From Candidatus Caldilinea saccharophila (GTDB lineage Bacteria; Chloroflexota; Anaerolineae; Caldilineales; Caldilineaceae): DNA of 24,026 nt. Where the stretch lies: NCBI GenBank assembly GCA_016710365.1, contig JADJVW010000057.1, positions 1 to 24,026 on the forward strand, in the 5' to 3' direction. A program made the translations under genes and the position numbers. The stretch's first letter is position 1; every line of letters starts with the position of its first letter. Below are positions 8,484 to 19,110 of the stretch, piece by piece. Below the pieces are notes generated by a model. The model was not told where the DNA came from, did no database searches, and was given only the letters and a program-made list of their open reading frames with translations.

Positions 8484-8502
8484 GTCGGGCTACCAGCCCA
8501 AC
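8484..8502. repeat. REP-like hairpin GTCGGGCT-ACC-AGCCCAAC
   Basis: Arms GTCGGGCT and AGCCCAAC pair at seven of eight positions around ACC. The neighbouring text TAGGTCGGGCTACCAGCCC is of the kind often seen as dispersed intergenic repeats in Chloroflexota-like genomes (recalled, not tested). It lies between the convergent HU-related and DUF58 genes. Confidence 0.5.
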
Positions 8503-8619
8503 GTGGCGAGTCGACGACCCGTGTTGCGCGGGCCGCGTGACCTATGCAGAATGACTATGCTCATCAAAACAGGCGCCCCATTAGAAGGCTGACAATGACT
8601 GCCATCGCTGCATCGACCT

Positions 8620-9832
8620 CTACGCCAGCGCAATCCTCGCCAACTTCTCCCACTCCGCGTGTCCGCCGAGGTGATAGCGGCGCACGCCAGGGATCGGCGG
8701 CGTCTCGCCCGCGGGGCCGAGCGTCACCAACGCCAGCGCAAAGCTGCGGTCGTGCAGGTAGAGCAGCGTCCGGCGCAGCGGTTCGGTGAGCAGCGCGGTG
8801 ACGACGACAATGGTCGTGCCGTAGGGCAGATGCAGCCCCTCGTAACGCAGCGTCTCTTCCAACGGCCAGCGCCCAAAGGGAATGACGCGCGCCAGCGCCT
8901 CGAAGATCAGCGCCAACTGGTTGCGATGGCCCGCGGGTCGGATGCGCACGATGCGCGCCGGGCTGCGTCACCGCGTTGGCAAACAGCCCGACCGCCTGCC
9001 CTTGATCCCATGCCCAGCGCGCCAGCGACGCGGTGGCGGTGATGGCGTATTCCTGCAGGTCCGGGTCGTAGCCTTCCCACGCGTGTTCGTGCGTGTTGAT
9101 GTTCAGAAAGAGCGCCAGCGGCCGGTTGGCGGACGCGTCGAAGGTCTTGGTCTGCAACGCACTGCGTCGCGCCGTCGCCTTCCAGTGCACGTAGCGCATA
9201 CTGTCGCCCGACACATAGTCGCGTGCGCCGTTGAGCCGCAACGGGTCCTCCGCCAACTGACGCATGGCGCGGAACTCGCCAAAGGGACGGTCGGACGGCA
9301 GCCCCAACGCGGTCAGCGGCACGATGCGCGGGTAAACGAGCAGCGTGTCGACGGTCTCCAGCGTTTCCTCACGCACGTCGAAGCCGAACATGTCCCCCGA
9401 CAGCAGACGCGTCGGGCCAAATGTCCACGCCCCGCGCTGCACCGCACGCACCCGGTAGTGGCGCGTCACGCGCTCGTACCAACGCAGCGAGATGAGGTTG
9501 ATCAGCCGCTGGCGGCCGGGGCGATGGCTGTGCGAGAGCCGCGCCGGTTCGATGTGCAAGGCTTTGGGCAGTTCGTCCTCGGCGTGCAGCCAGGCGAGCG
9601 GCAGCGGCTTGGCGTTGACGATCTCGATGTCCAGCGCCACCTCGTCGCCGTGGAAGAGGCGCGTGCGCTCGAACTGGCGCCGGTAACTGACGCCCACCAG
9701 ACAGAGACGCAGCCAGAGCAGGGCCGCGCCCGCAATCAACGCAAGGAAGAGGGTCAGCAAAAAGAGCGGCGCGCTGCGCAGGAGCACGGAGAGCAACGTC
9801 AGCCCGACCAAGCCCCACATCCAACGGTTCAT
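8620..9832 (-). CDS. DUF58 domain-containing membrane protein, frameshifted
   Basis: Partner of MoxR-type ATPases. The N-terminus has two hydrophobic membrane segments (WMWGLVGLTLLSVLL and FLLTLFLALIAGAALLWL, about residues 4-38). The DUF58 hallmark YVSGDSMRYVHWKATARR lies mid-protein. The ATG at 9832 overlaps the MoxR stop as ATGA, which argues for this start over a GTG 15 bases upstream. The frame is lost at the GCGCGC tract 8953-8958. After NAVTQPGA the true protein continues in another frame as RIVRIRPAGHRNQLALIFEA and ends at the TAG 8620-8622. The composite is about 404 aa. Read literally, the upstream frame runs on to 8564 with an unrelated Arg/Ala-rich tail. Family members are thought to help assemble or activate protein complexes at the membrane, but the client here is unknown. 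Confidence 0.85.
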
Positions 9833-10829
9833 CGGCTGGCGCTCCACTGCTCTTCGACCGGCACCGGCGTCTGGTCGAGGAGGCGCTTGATGACATCCTC
9901 GGCGCTCTGGCCGCGCAGCCGGCTCTCCGGGCTGAGGATCAGACGATGCGCCAGCACCGGCCGCGCCAGCGTCTGCAGGTCGTCCGGCGTTACAAAGTCG
10001 CGGCCCGCAGTGCAGCCAGCGCCTGCCCTGCGCGCAGCAAAGCCAGCGATCCGCGCGGGCTGACGCCCAACTCCACGGCCAGGTCGCTGCGCGAGGCGCT
10101 TACCAGGTCGAGCAGATAATCTTCCACCAGCGGATGGCAGACGACCTGACGGCAGCGATCAGAGATCGTGCGCAGCTCGGCCGCGCCGATCAGGGGCTGA
10201 ATATCAACCAGCGGGTTGTGCGTGCGGAAGCGCCGCAGGATGGTGCGCTCGTCCTCGCGGCCAGGATAGCCGATGGCCACACGCAGCATAAAGCGGTCAA
10301 GCTGCGCTTCGGGCAGCGGGAAAGTGCCTTCCAGTTCGACGGGGTTTTGCGTCGCCAGCACCAGGAAGGGATAGGCAAGCGGCCGCGTAACGCCATCGAC
10401 TGTCACCTGGCGCTCTTCCATTGCTTCGAGCAGCGCGGACTGTGTGCGCGGGCCGGCGCGGTTGATCTCGTCGGCCAGCACCACCTCGGCCAGGATCGGC
10501 CCGCCGCGATACTCGAAGTCGCCCGTCTTCTGGTTGAAGACATTGACGCCGGTGATGTCTGACGGCAGCAGGTCGGGCGTGAACTGAATGCGGCTGAAGG
10601 TGCAGCCCAGCGAGCGCGCCAGCGTCTTGGCCAGCATGGTCTTGCCGATGCCCGGCACATCTTCGAGCAGCACGTGGCCGTCACAGAAGAGCGCGACCAA
10701 CAGCAACTCGACTACGGCGTCTTTGCCGACGATCACACGGTCGATCTGTTCGACCAGGCGGCGGGCTGTGGCGGCAACAGCGGAGATATCCAGCAGATCA
10801 TTGGAAGGCATAGCAGTATCCATCATCAT
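9829..10829 (-). CDS. MoxR-family AAA+ ATPase, frameshifted near the C-terminus
   Basis: A chaperone-like AAA+ ATPase. Visible motifs are Walker A (EDVPGIGKTMLAK), Walker B (VVLADEINRA), sensor 1 (LATQNPVELEGTFPLPEAQLDRF) and the AAA lid (LGVSPRGSLALLRAGQALAAL). The frame breaks in the C-run 10004-10006 and stops early at 9990. Adding one base continues RGRDFVTPDDLQTLARPVLA to the TGA at 9829-9831, giving about 333 aa, the usual family length. The stop overlaps the DUF58 start, so the two are translationally coupled. The transglutaminase, VWA or TPR genes that often follow such pairs are absent. Start at the first of the repeated ATG codons (10829), without a strong ribosome site. Confidence 0.9.
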
Positions 10830-10869
10830 TCTTGATCATTGGAGGAGGCAGCGACCCTCTTCATTGTAA

Positions 10870-10909
10870 AGCATATCCTCGATAGAAGTCATTTTACAAT
10901 GGTAAAATG
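10870..10909 (-). promoter_or_regulatory. Predicted promoter with operator-like inverted repeats for MoxR-DUF58
   Basis: Reading toward MoxR, TTGTAA (10894-10899) and TATGCT (10870-10875) are spaced by 18 bases, a fair housekeeping-sigma promoter about 40 bp from the start codon. The -35 region is overlapped by CATTTTAC-AATG-GTAAAATG (10890-10909), a perfect 8-nt inverted repeat. A second pair, ATTGTAAA (10863-10870) and TTTACAAT (10893-10900), spans the promoter. This geometry fits repressor binding, but no cognate regulator is nearby. Confidence 0.45.
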
Positions 10910-11004
10910 CCACCGCCCGACAGAATGCGCAAGCGCAAGCCCCACCTATCAGTATCATGCCGGCGCGGGCCGGGTGGACTTGCGCCAAAATATGCGCCGT
11001 TCTC

Positions 11005-14000
11005 CTATTCGGGTTGTTGCTGCACCCTTTTCAAGCGCTCGGCGGCTTGGAGCACGTCACGGTTGATGCGCACGTTTTCGAGGTAGGAGTGGCGCAACGC
11101 TGCATCTGAAATATTGGCGGCGCGCGTCTGCACGACCGTATAGGCCCGAGATAACAGTTCGGCCGCGTGTGCGTCCTCCCCGCAAGCGCTGGCCGTCAAC
11201 GCTGCAACGTAAAGATCGCGCTGTGGGTATTCGATCTGATGCGGTTCGCTCGCGTCGAGAATCTCCAGCAGCGTCCTGGTCGCAGCACGCGCGGCGCGGG
11301 GACGGCCACGGGCGAGTTGCACCAACGCCAGGGTAGCCAGGTCGGTCGTCATCGTCGCGCGCACGTCCAGCGTTGTGTAAAGATGCAACGCACGGTTGGC
11401 ATAGCGCTCCGCTTCATCAAGCCAACCAGCCGTCTGCGCGGTCAATGCCGCTTCGGTAAGACACTGCGCCTCAAATTCAAGATCGGCGTTGTCGTGCGCC
11501 CACTGCCGGCTGCGGTCAAGCCGCGCCAGCGCCGCCGTCGAATCGCCACACTCGCGTTCGATCTGTCCCAGGTTGAACTCCATGATGGCGGCGCCTGCTT
11601 CATCGCCCACCGCCAGGCAAAGCTCCGCGGCCAGCGAGATGCAGCGCCTGGCTTCCGCGTAGTCGCCCACCGTCAGCGCAATGATGCCCAGAGCGTTCCA
11701 CACCGCGTTTTCCCACCAGCGATTGCCGACCGACCGTTGAATGTCGAGCGCCTGGCGCAGCAAAGGCGCGGCCGCGCCGTAGTCGCCCAGGCTTGTGTAG
11801 ACCTGCGCAATATTGAGCAGACTGCTGCCTTCGCCCTCGCGGTCGCCAATCGTGCGCCGGATCGTCAGCGCCCGCTGCCAGGCTTCCCGTGCGGCGGTGA
11901 AATCACGGCGCAGGAACGCCACGCCCCCCAGCCGCGTGAGCGCAGTCGCCACGTCGGGCTGATTTTCCTGCGCCTCGTACAGGCGGAGGGCTTGTGTGAG
12001 CATCGCGACCGCGGCGTCATACTCGCCGCGCTGCCGCATCACCACGCCGAGGCCGAGCATGACCTGGGCGCGGATGCTTGCAGCGAGGGACGAGGAGCGA
12101 GGAGCGGGGGGCGCGGCAGGCTGATCGTCAGAGAGGGAAAGAGCGTTTTCACTATCGATGCCCGCGAGCAGCGTCAATGCACGACGATAATGTTGTTCTG
12201 CGGCGTCATTGTCACCCTCGAGCAGCGCAATTTCGCCCAGACGGGAAAGGACGCGCGCCTGGCTGCTGTGCTCTGCGCGCAGGTTATAGAGTTCCAATGC
12301 TTGCTGAAGATCGCCGCGCGCCGCGGGAAACCGGCTGGTCGCCGCGTGAAAATCCGCCCACAATTCCGCCACAACCGCGCGATCGGCGTTGGGTTGAGCG
12401 TCGAGGACGAGCAGCGTGGCTTCTTCCTGCAAACGTTGTCCCAGAATATGCAGCACCTCGGCTTTGCCGCGCAACCATTCCCAGCGCGTTTCGAGCGCCA
12501 GCGTGCGTTCAAAGTAGATGAGCGCGGTCTCATTGGCATAGCTGCGTTTGGCGCGCCACGCGGCCGCATCGAGATAGTGGATCGCCCGTGCGCGCGGGGC
12601 GGGCTGCGCGACGTTGGTCTGCGCGTAATGATGCGCCAGCCGTTCGATGGCCGCCGGCGTCTGCTGCTCCAACACGCGCGCGACGGCAAGGTGCAGCTCC
12701 TGGCGCTGGCTTTCCAGCAGCGTCTGATAGACCGCCTCCTGGGTGATGCTGTGTTTGAAGATGTAGGCCGGATGGGGCGGGGGCGTCTCCAGGCGGGCAA
12801 AGTCGCGCTGTTCCAGCTCGGCAATTTGCTGGTGCAGCGCCGGCGCGTGGGGCGTGCGTGGATGTGCAGCCACGAGCACCTGCGCCTCGAAGACGCGACC
12901 GATGACGCTGGCGACCTTGAGCGTCAGCCGCGTGGCTTCGGGCAGGCGGTCAAGGCGTGACAGCACCAGACCATGCACGGTGTCGGGCAAACCCAACGTC
13001 ACCATGTCGAGGCGCGCGCCTGCGCACAACCGCCACCGTCCCTCCTCGCGTACGAGCGCGTGCGCCTCATGCAACGTCTGCACAAGCGCACGCGCGGCGC
13101 AATAAACAGCGTGCTCCACCACAATATAGTCGCGCTCGCGCAGCGCATCGACCAGTTCTTCCACAAAGAAAGGGTTGCCTTGCGTCTGTGCGTAGACTAG
13201 CTCTGTGACCAGCGGTTCGACGGCGCCTTGCAGCCGCTGTCCGACCAACGCCGCGGTCGCCGCCGGCGTCAATTCGCTCAAGTGCAGATAAAGCTGTCCC
13301 GGCAGCACGTTCAATTCGTCAAAAAATGGCGTCGTTTCTTGCCGGTTCAGCGGGCGATGGAGAAGACAGATGAGCAGCGGCAAATCTGCCAGCGCCCGAC
13401 AGGGGGCCAGCACGATCACCTGGTCGGCTTCGTCCAGCCAATGAATATCTTCAAGTAGCAGAAAGTGGGGATGTTGTTGAGCAAAGTGTTGAAAAAGGTT
13501 CACGACCAGATTGCCCAGCGCCTCGCGGCGCAGGCGCGGGTCGAACGCCGCGGTGGTGGCATTGTCGTCGATGGGCAGACCCAGCAGCTCGCCCAACAGC
13601 GGCAGACGCACCAGCCACGCCGGCTCGATTGCGGCGAGCGTTGCGTGCACATGCTCGATCTGTTGGCCGGCCGGTGCGGCGCGCAGCTCGTTCAGCCCCA
13701 GCAAGACGGCCAACGGCTCGCGCAGCACGGCGTAGGGCTGCTGGCCGGTGCTCTGGCAGGCGCCGTAGAGGACGGAGAAACCTTGCGCCGCGGCCAGGCG
13801 CACCGCGGCGGCCGCCAGATGGCTCTTGCCCGCGCCCGCCTCCCCTTCGATGCGCACGAGCTGGCCTGCGCCGCGTGCAGTCGCTTCAATTGCCGCGGTG
13901 ATGGACGATAACTCGGCGTCGCGGCCCAGCGGCGGGACGCGAAAGAGCGCATCCAGTTGCAGCAACGTTGGCGAACGCAGCCCCACCACGGCGTAGACAA

Positions 14001-15280
14001 CCTGTGCGCCGCGCTTGCCCTTGAACTGGCGTTCGCCCAGTGCGTGGAGCAGATAGCGGCTGGACCGACGCGGCGACGCGTGCGCTGATCAGAATCTGAC
14101 CGGATTCAGCTTCCATCATCAGGCGGGCAGCCATGTTGGTTTCGTCACCCAGCACGCCGTAGGTGCGTCGCGTATTGCTGCCATAGGCGCCGACGCGCAT
14201 CAGACCCGCGCTGACGCCAAGCTGCACCTGAGTCAGAAAGCTGAAGTGGCTGGGGCTTGTGCGCAATTCGAGCGCAGCGGCGATGGCGCGTTCGGGGTCG
14301 TCGTCGTGCGCCACCGGTGCACCAAACGCGGCGTAGAAATAGCTGCCCTTGTCGCCTGTAGTCAGTTGGATCAGTGATGCCTCGTAACGCGCCAGCACCT
14401 GCTGCACCCAACGAATGTATGCGTCCAATTGGTCGCCGGCGGCTGGGTCGTGCTCGAAATCGAGGCCGGAAAAACGGATAAAGAGCGCGGTCGCCGGACG
14501 CAGTTCGGCCAGGTAATGTTCCTCACCGGCTTGGAGGTTGGCCCACACAGTAGGCAATAGCCACGGACGGATCAGGTCACTGGGCAGGGCGGGGGGTAAG
14601 GGGCGAGGCGCGAACGCCGGCGCAGAGGAAGAGGCTTTGAGGGGAGTGAGCACGGCCACCGGCGCGCCGCCCTCGCTGCGTCGCCACACGCCGACGATGA
14701 CGGAATTGTCCAACAGGTGGATCGTTTCGAGATCGGCGACGAGTTCGCCACGCTGCGCCACATGCTCGGCCGCGGCCATGCGCTCCAACGGCGCGCCGGC
14801 CAGCACTTCGATACGTTGCATCGTGGGGTCGCCTACCAGTAGACGCCGCACCGAGCCGCTGGCGAGCGCGGTCTTGATCGCCAACGCGGCGACGGCGCCC
14901 GGCGCCACTGCATATTGCGCAAAGCGCGCCATGACGTGTTGCATCGCCCGCGCGCTGTTGATCGCACGCTGCGCGGCTGCGGGTAGCGTATCGTCGGCCG
15001 CGTCGAACCAGCAGGTGATCGCGTCACCCGCAAAGCCGATGACGCTGCCGCCCTGTTGATCGACCTGATCGATCAACGCCTGATAGACTTCATTGAGCGT
15101 CCGCGTCAGTAATTCCGCGCCGCGGCTGCGTCCGAAATCGCGGGCCAACGTTTCGGTAAGCGGGGTGAAACCGGAGATATCGACGAAGAGCACGGCGCCG
15201 GTGGCTCGCTCAGGCAGCGCTTGGCCAGACAGCAGCGCCCGGCCACGGTCACTGGGCAGATAGGCAGTTGCCTGTTGCAT
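11005..15280 (-). CDS. Class III adenylate/guanylate cyclase - AAA ATPase - TPR signalling protein, frameshifted
   Basis: A composite protein of about 1425 aa. Residues about 25-170 form a class III cyclase domain with both metal-binding Asp motifs (VDISGF, D34; GFAGDAITCWF, D86). Residues about 260-430 form a second cyclase-like domain that keeps TTGDKGSYFYAAFG (D310) and GVLGDETNMAARL but has Arg (FIRFSG, R269) where the first Asp is expected. An AAA_16-type ATPase follows, with GEAGAGKS near 480 and LLEDIHWLDE near 612. The last 500 or so residues are TPR-like repeats (for example LGDYGAAAPLLRQALDIQRS). The frame breaks at 14056-14060: after ARVAASVQ the true protein reads RYLLHALGERQFKGKRGAQV in another frame, linking a 481-aa and a 994-aa piece. 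I chose ATG 15280, since the 51 bases upstream overlap a promoter and repeats. Likely a cytoplasmic sensor or regulator; the output nucleotide is unknown. Confidence 0.85.
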
Positions 15281-15286
15281 GGTTCT

Positions 15287-15292
15287 ATTATA
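15287..15292 (-). promoter_or_regulatory. Consensus -10 box (TATAAT) for the cyclase gene
   Basis: Minus-strand TATAAT lies seven bases upstream of the chosen ATG (15280). A transcript starting from it would begin at about the start codon, giving a leaderless or nearly leaderless mRNA, which agrees with the absence of a Shine-Dalgarno sequence. No good -35 box is visible at 16-18 bases. Confidence 0.4.
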
Positions 15293-15332
15293 ACGCCATG
15301 TGCGCAAAGATGCGTGGCGCTTACTATGCAAT

Positions 15333-15437
15333 ACGTAATGCGTGAGACGTAATGCGTGAGACGTAATGCGTGATGCGTGAGACGTGATGCGTGAGACGTA
15401 ATGCGTAATGCGTGATGGGTGATGGGTGATGGGTGAT
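15333..15437. repeat. Heptanucleotide tandem repeat array, 15 units
   Basis: Fifteen consecutive 7-mers in strict register. The first eleven alternate mainly ACGTAAT or ACGTGAT with GCGTGAG, GCGTGAT or GCGTAAT, one GCGTGAT follows, and the last three are GGGTGAT. The array runs from about 40 bp upstream of the cyclase -10 box to the stop codon of the GNAT gene (TAA on the minus strand at 15437-15439). Such arrays change length by slippage. In cyanobacteria similar heptamer arrays are known as STRR sequences. Confidence 0.9.
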
Positions 15438-15973
15438 TACTCGTTACGCATTCTATCTAATTTCAGGAGCCACTCTTCGATCTCCGCACCGCGTGCATTG
15501 GCGAAGCCTTTGTCTGCGCCGATGATCACGAAGCCGCATTTTTCCAGGACGCGGCGCGAGCCGAGGTTGTCCTTTGCCACGCGCGCATAGATAGGGCGCG
15601 TGGCCTCGACTTCGGCCAGAAAGCGCGCAAGCGCACGTGTGGCAATACAGCGTCCCCAGAACGTCCGGCCGAGCCAGTAACTCACTTCGGGCTTGCCGTC
15701 CTCTTCGTAACGCAGAACGTGGCCGGCCACTTGCCCGTCGCAAAGGATCGTGCGGACGCTACCGGTCGGGTTCGCCAGGATGCGGCGCCAGTGGGCAAGA
15801 AAGGCGGCTTCGTCAGCAGGGTCTTTCGCCGTGAAGGCGGCCATGTGCACGGCGTCTGCATCCAGTTGCTGGGCAAAGAAAACAGGCAAATCGGCTTCGA
15901 TTACCTCGCGCAGATGCAGATTGGCAGGTGACTCAGATAACGCCGAGGCGTCGCAATTCTGCGATTTGTTCAT
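15437..15973 (-). CDS. GNAT-family N-acetyltransferase (RimJ/RimL-like)
   Basis: A predicted acetyl-CoA-dependent N-acetyltransferase of 178 aa. It has the fold order expected of the RimJ/RimL-type group: an N-terminal strand LHLREVIEADLPVFF, the central YWLGRTFWGRCIATRALARFL where acetyl-CoA binds (the usual Q/RxxGxG/A loop appears as RTFWGRCIA), and a C-terminal NLGSRRVLEKCGFVIIG motif. The substrate cannot be predicted. Its start (ATG 15973) lies inside the 3' end of the CaiB/BaiF gene, a 41-nt overlap that suggests co-transcription. Its last few codons (MRNE, stop) run into the heptamer-repeat region, so the native C-terminus may have been slightly altered. Confidence 0.85.
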   Translation of the reverse strand: MNKSQNCDASALSESPANLHLREVIEADLPVFFAQQLDADAVHMAAFTAKDPADEAAFLAHWRRILANPTGSVRTILCDGQVAGHVLRYEEDGKPEVSYWLGRTFWGRCIATRALARFLAEVEATRPIYARVAKDNLGSRRVLEKCGFVIIGADKGFANARGAEIEEWLLKLDRMRNE

Positions 15974-17126
15974 CGTGGTAGCCTAACATTTCTTGCAAAA
16001 CTTCGCCGGTGTGATGACCGAGTGGCGGCGGTGCACCGCGCACTGTAGCCGGCGTGCGGTCGAATTTGGCGACGGGGCCAAGCACCTTGATCCGCCCGGC
16101 CGTCGCATGGTCAACTTCCTGCACCATCGCTCGCGCCTGCACCTGCGGGTCGTTGAGCGCGGTGGGAATGTCGTTGATCGGGCCGGCGGGCACGTCCAGC
16201 GTGGTCAACAATTCCAGCCACGCCGATGACGTGCGCGTCCGAAAAAGTGCCTGCAACAAGGGGATCAGCACCTCGCGCTGCTCGACGCGCGCCTGGTTGG
16301 TGCGAAAGCGCGCATCTTCAGCGAGATCGAGCCGGCCAACCGCCGCGCAGAATTTGCGATATTGGGCGTCAGAACCAATGCCGACCGCGATGGCCCCGTC
16401 CGCCGTCGCGAAAGTCTCGTAGGGTACGATACTGGGATGGGCGTTGCCGTAGCGCGCGGGCGGCTCGCCTGTCGCCAGGTAATTCTGCGCCACATTGGCC
16501 AGCCAGGCGATCTGCGCGTCGAGCAATGCCACATCGATGGCCTGCCCTTTGCCGCTGCGTTGGCGTTCATGCAGCGCGGCGAGGATGGCGGTCGCGGCAA
16601 ACAGCCCCGCGGTGATGTCGGCAATCGCCACGCCCACCTTGGCAGGCTCGCCATCTTTTGCACCGGTGATCGACATGACGCCGCCCTGCGCCTGGATGAT
16701 GAAGTCGTAGCCGGCCCGATCCCGGTGCGGCCCGCTCTGTCCATAGCCGGTGATCGAACAATAGACAAGCCGCGGATTGAGCGCGGCCAGCGTGGCATAG
16801 TCCACGCCTAGCCTAGCCGCGCCGCCCACCTTGAAGTTCTCGATGACGACGTCGGCGTGCGCGGCCAGCTCCTGGACGATCTGACGGCCTGCAGCCGTCT
16901 TGAGATCGACGGTGATGCTGCGCTTGTTGCGGTTGGCAGCGAGGAAATAAGCGCTCTGGTCGCCCACCCACGGCGGCCCCCAGCCGCGCGTGCCGTCGCC
17001 GCTGCCTGGCTCCTCCACCTTGATCACGTCCGCGCCATAGTCGGCCAGCACCATCGTGCAGTACGGCCCGGCGAGGATGCGCGAAAGGTCGAGGACAAAA
17101 ATGTCGGAAAGCAGAGAGTCAGGCAT
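15933..17126 (-). CDS. CaiB/BaiF family (type III) CoA-transferase
   Basis: A complete 397-aa family III CoA-transferase. It starts LSDIFVLDLSRILAGPYCTM, the typical N-terminus. VEEPGSGDGTRGWGP and the conserved NRNKRSITVDLK follow. The catalytic aspartate is expected at D170 in GVAIADITAG, which matches Asp169 of formyl-CoA transferase. It moves CoA between an acyl-CoA and a carboxylic acid, but the substrate pair cannot be read from the sequence. Formyl/oxalyl, carnitine, bile-acid, succinyl-malate and many unknown acids are all used by this family. GGAGG lies 12 bases upstream of the ATG. No acyl-CoA dehydrogenase, ligase or decarboxylase is adjacent to hint at a pathway. Confidence 0.92.
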   Translation of the reverse strand: MPDSLLSDIFVLDLSRILAGPYCTMVLADYGADVIKVEEPGSGDGTRGWGPPWVGDQSAYFLAANRNKRSITVDLKTAAGRQIVQELAAHADVVIENFKVGGAARLGVDYATLAALNPRLVYCSITGYGQSGPHRDRAGYDFIIQAQGGVMSITGAKDGEPAKVGVAIADITAGLFAATAILAALHERQRSGKGQAIDVALLDAQIAWLANVAQNYLATGEPPARYGNAHPSIVPYETFATADGAIAVGIGSDAQYRKFCAAVGRLDLAEDARFRTNQARVEQREVLIPLLQALFRTRTSSAWLELLTTLDVPAGPINDIPTALNDPQVQARAMVQEVDHATAGRIKVLGPVAKFDRTPATVRGAPPPLGHHTGEVLQEMLGYHDEQIAELRRLGVI

Positions 17127-17232
17127 GATGTGCGACGTCCTCCAGATGCACTATTTTACAGTTAGTTGAGATGCCTGCCTGTGTTAGCATGTACATACTC
17201 CGCATAGACAAATCGCTCAATCACCCAACCGC

Positions 17233-18390
<1,158 letters not shown>

Positions 18391-18566
18391 AAAAAAGAAT
18401 TTTCCACAGTTGAAGATCATCTCGACCGGCCAACGCAGGCCGCTGAGACGAACGAGGTACTGGCAGGAGATCGTCTCCGGGGCATTGCTGGGTTGTTAGA
18501 CGCCCTCAACGGCAACTAGCGCCCGCGAGTACGCACCCCGATCAGGTCTGCACCTGTCACATGTGC

Positions 18567-19019
18567 TCATCGGGAAGTTTGCTGCCCGAGCTCTTGGGCG
18601 AGCCCGATGAGAATCCCTTCGGGGCCCCGGATGTAGCAGAGCCGATACGCGTCTTCATATTGGACCACTTCGCCGACGAGCGCCGCGCCCCGTTTGCCGA
18701 GCCGGGCGAGCGTATCGTCGATGTCTTCCACGGTGAACATGACGCGCAGATAGCCGAGCGCGTTCACCGGCGCGCTGCGGTGATCGGCGACCACGGCCGG
18801 CGCGAGGAATCGCGACAACTCGAGCCGGCTGTGACCGTCCGGCGTGCGCATCATGGCAATTTCGACGCGCATGCCGCGCAATCCAGTGACGCCATCTGCC
18901 CAGTCTCCTGCGATTGGGGCGCGCCCCTCGAGTTCGAGGCCAAGTTCGGTAAAGAACGCAATGGCCGCGTCAATGTCTTCCACCACGATGCCGACGTTGT
19001 CCATGCGCTTGATCGTCAT
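18567..19019 (-). CDS. VOC-superfamily (glyoxalase/bleomycin-resistance-like) protein
   Basis: A 150-aa protein with two beta-alpha-beta-beta-beta modules: MDNVGIVVEDIDAAIAFFTE at the start and GYLRVMFTVEDIDDTLARL in the second half, ending GPEGILIGLAQELG. Most VOC enzymes bind a divalent metal through His/Glu, and the usual first His of the DHVGI motif is Asn here (DNVGI). Activity as a lyase or dioxygenase is therefore uncertain, and binding or sequestration is possible. The segment MRTPDGHSRLELSRF is characteristic of a widespread uncharacterised subgroup. The ATG at 19019 is preceded by AAGGAGA with a good spacing. Confidence 0.85.
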   Translation of the reverse strand: MTIKRMDNVGIVVEDIDAAIAFFTELGLELEGRAPIAGDWADGVTGLRGMRVEIAMMRTPDGHSRLELSRFLAPAVVADHRSAPVNALGYLRVMFTVEDIDDTLARLGKRGAALVGEVVQYEDAYRLCYIRGPEGILIGLAQELGQQTSR

Positions 19020-19083
19020 GATGTCTCCTTGGCGTCTAACTACTCACTATCGAGCGAATCGCTCGCGATGCTTCCTCACAAGA

Positions 19084-19089
19084 ATCATA
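19084..19089 (-). promoter_or_regulatory. Extended -10 promoter candidate for the VOC gene
   Basis: On the minus strand TGG-TATGAT gives an extended -10 (TGnTATNAT) about 65 bp before the VOC start codon. No convincing -35 accompanies it, which is acceptable for extended -10 promoters. A CGAGCGA-A-TCGCTCG inverted repeat lies at 19045-19060 in the leader. Confidence 0.35.
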
Positions 19090-19110
19090 CCACGCGCTCG
19101 CACAATGTGA

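Noticed and set aside
8882..10063. A 393-codon plus-strand frame opposite DUF58 and MoxR
   Set aside because: It is rich in Arg, Gln and Ala with no recognisable domain, and antisense to two clear genes.
11167..12960. A 597-codon open frame on the plus strand opposite the cyclase gene
   Set aside because: It is antisense to the TPR and ATPase part of a recognisable protein, and its product shows no domain. Long antisense frames are expected in GC-rich codon-biased genes.
18421..18566. Small plus-strand coding remnant ending in EVLAGDRLRGIAGLLDAL
   Set aside because: The frame mostly overlaps the M20 gene in antisense, has no start signal, and was not recognised.
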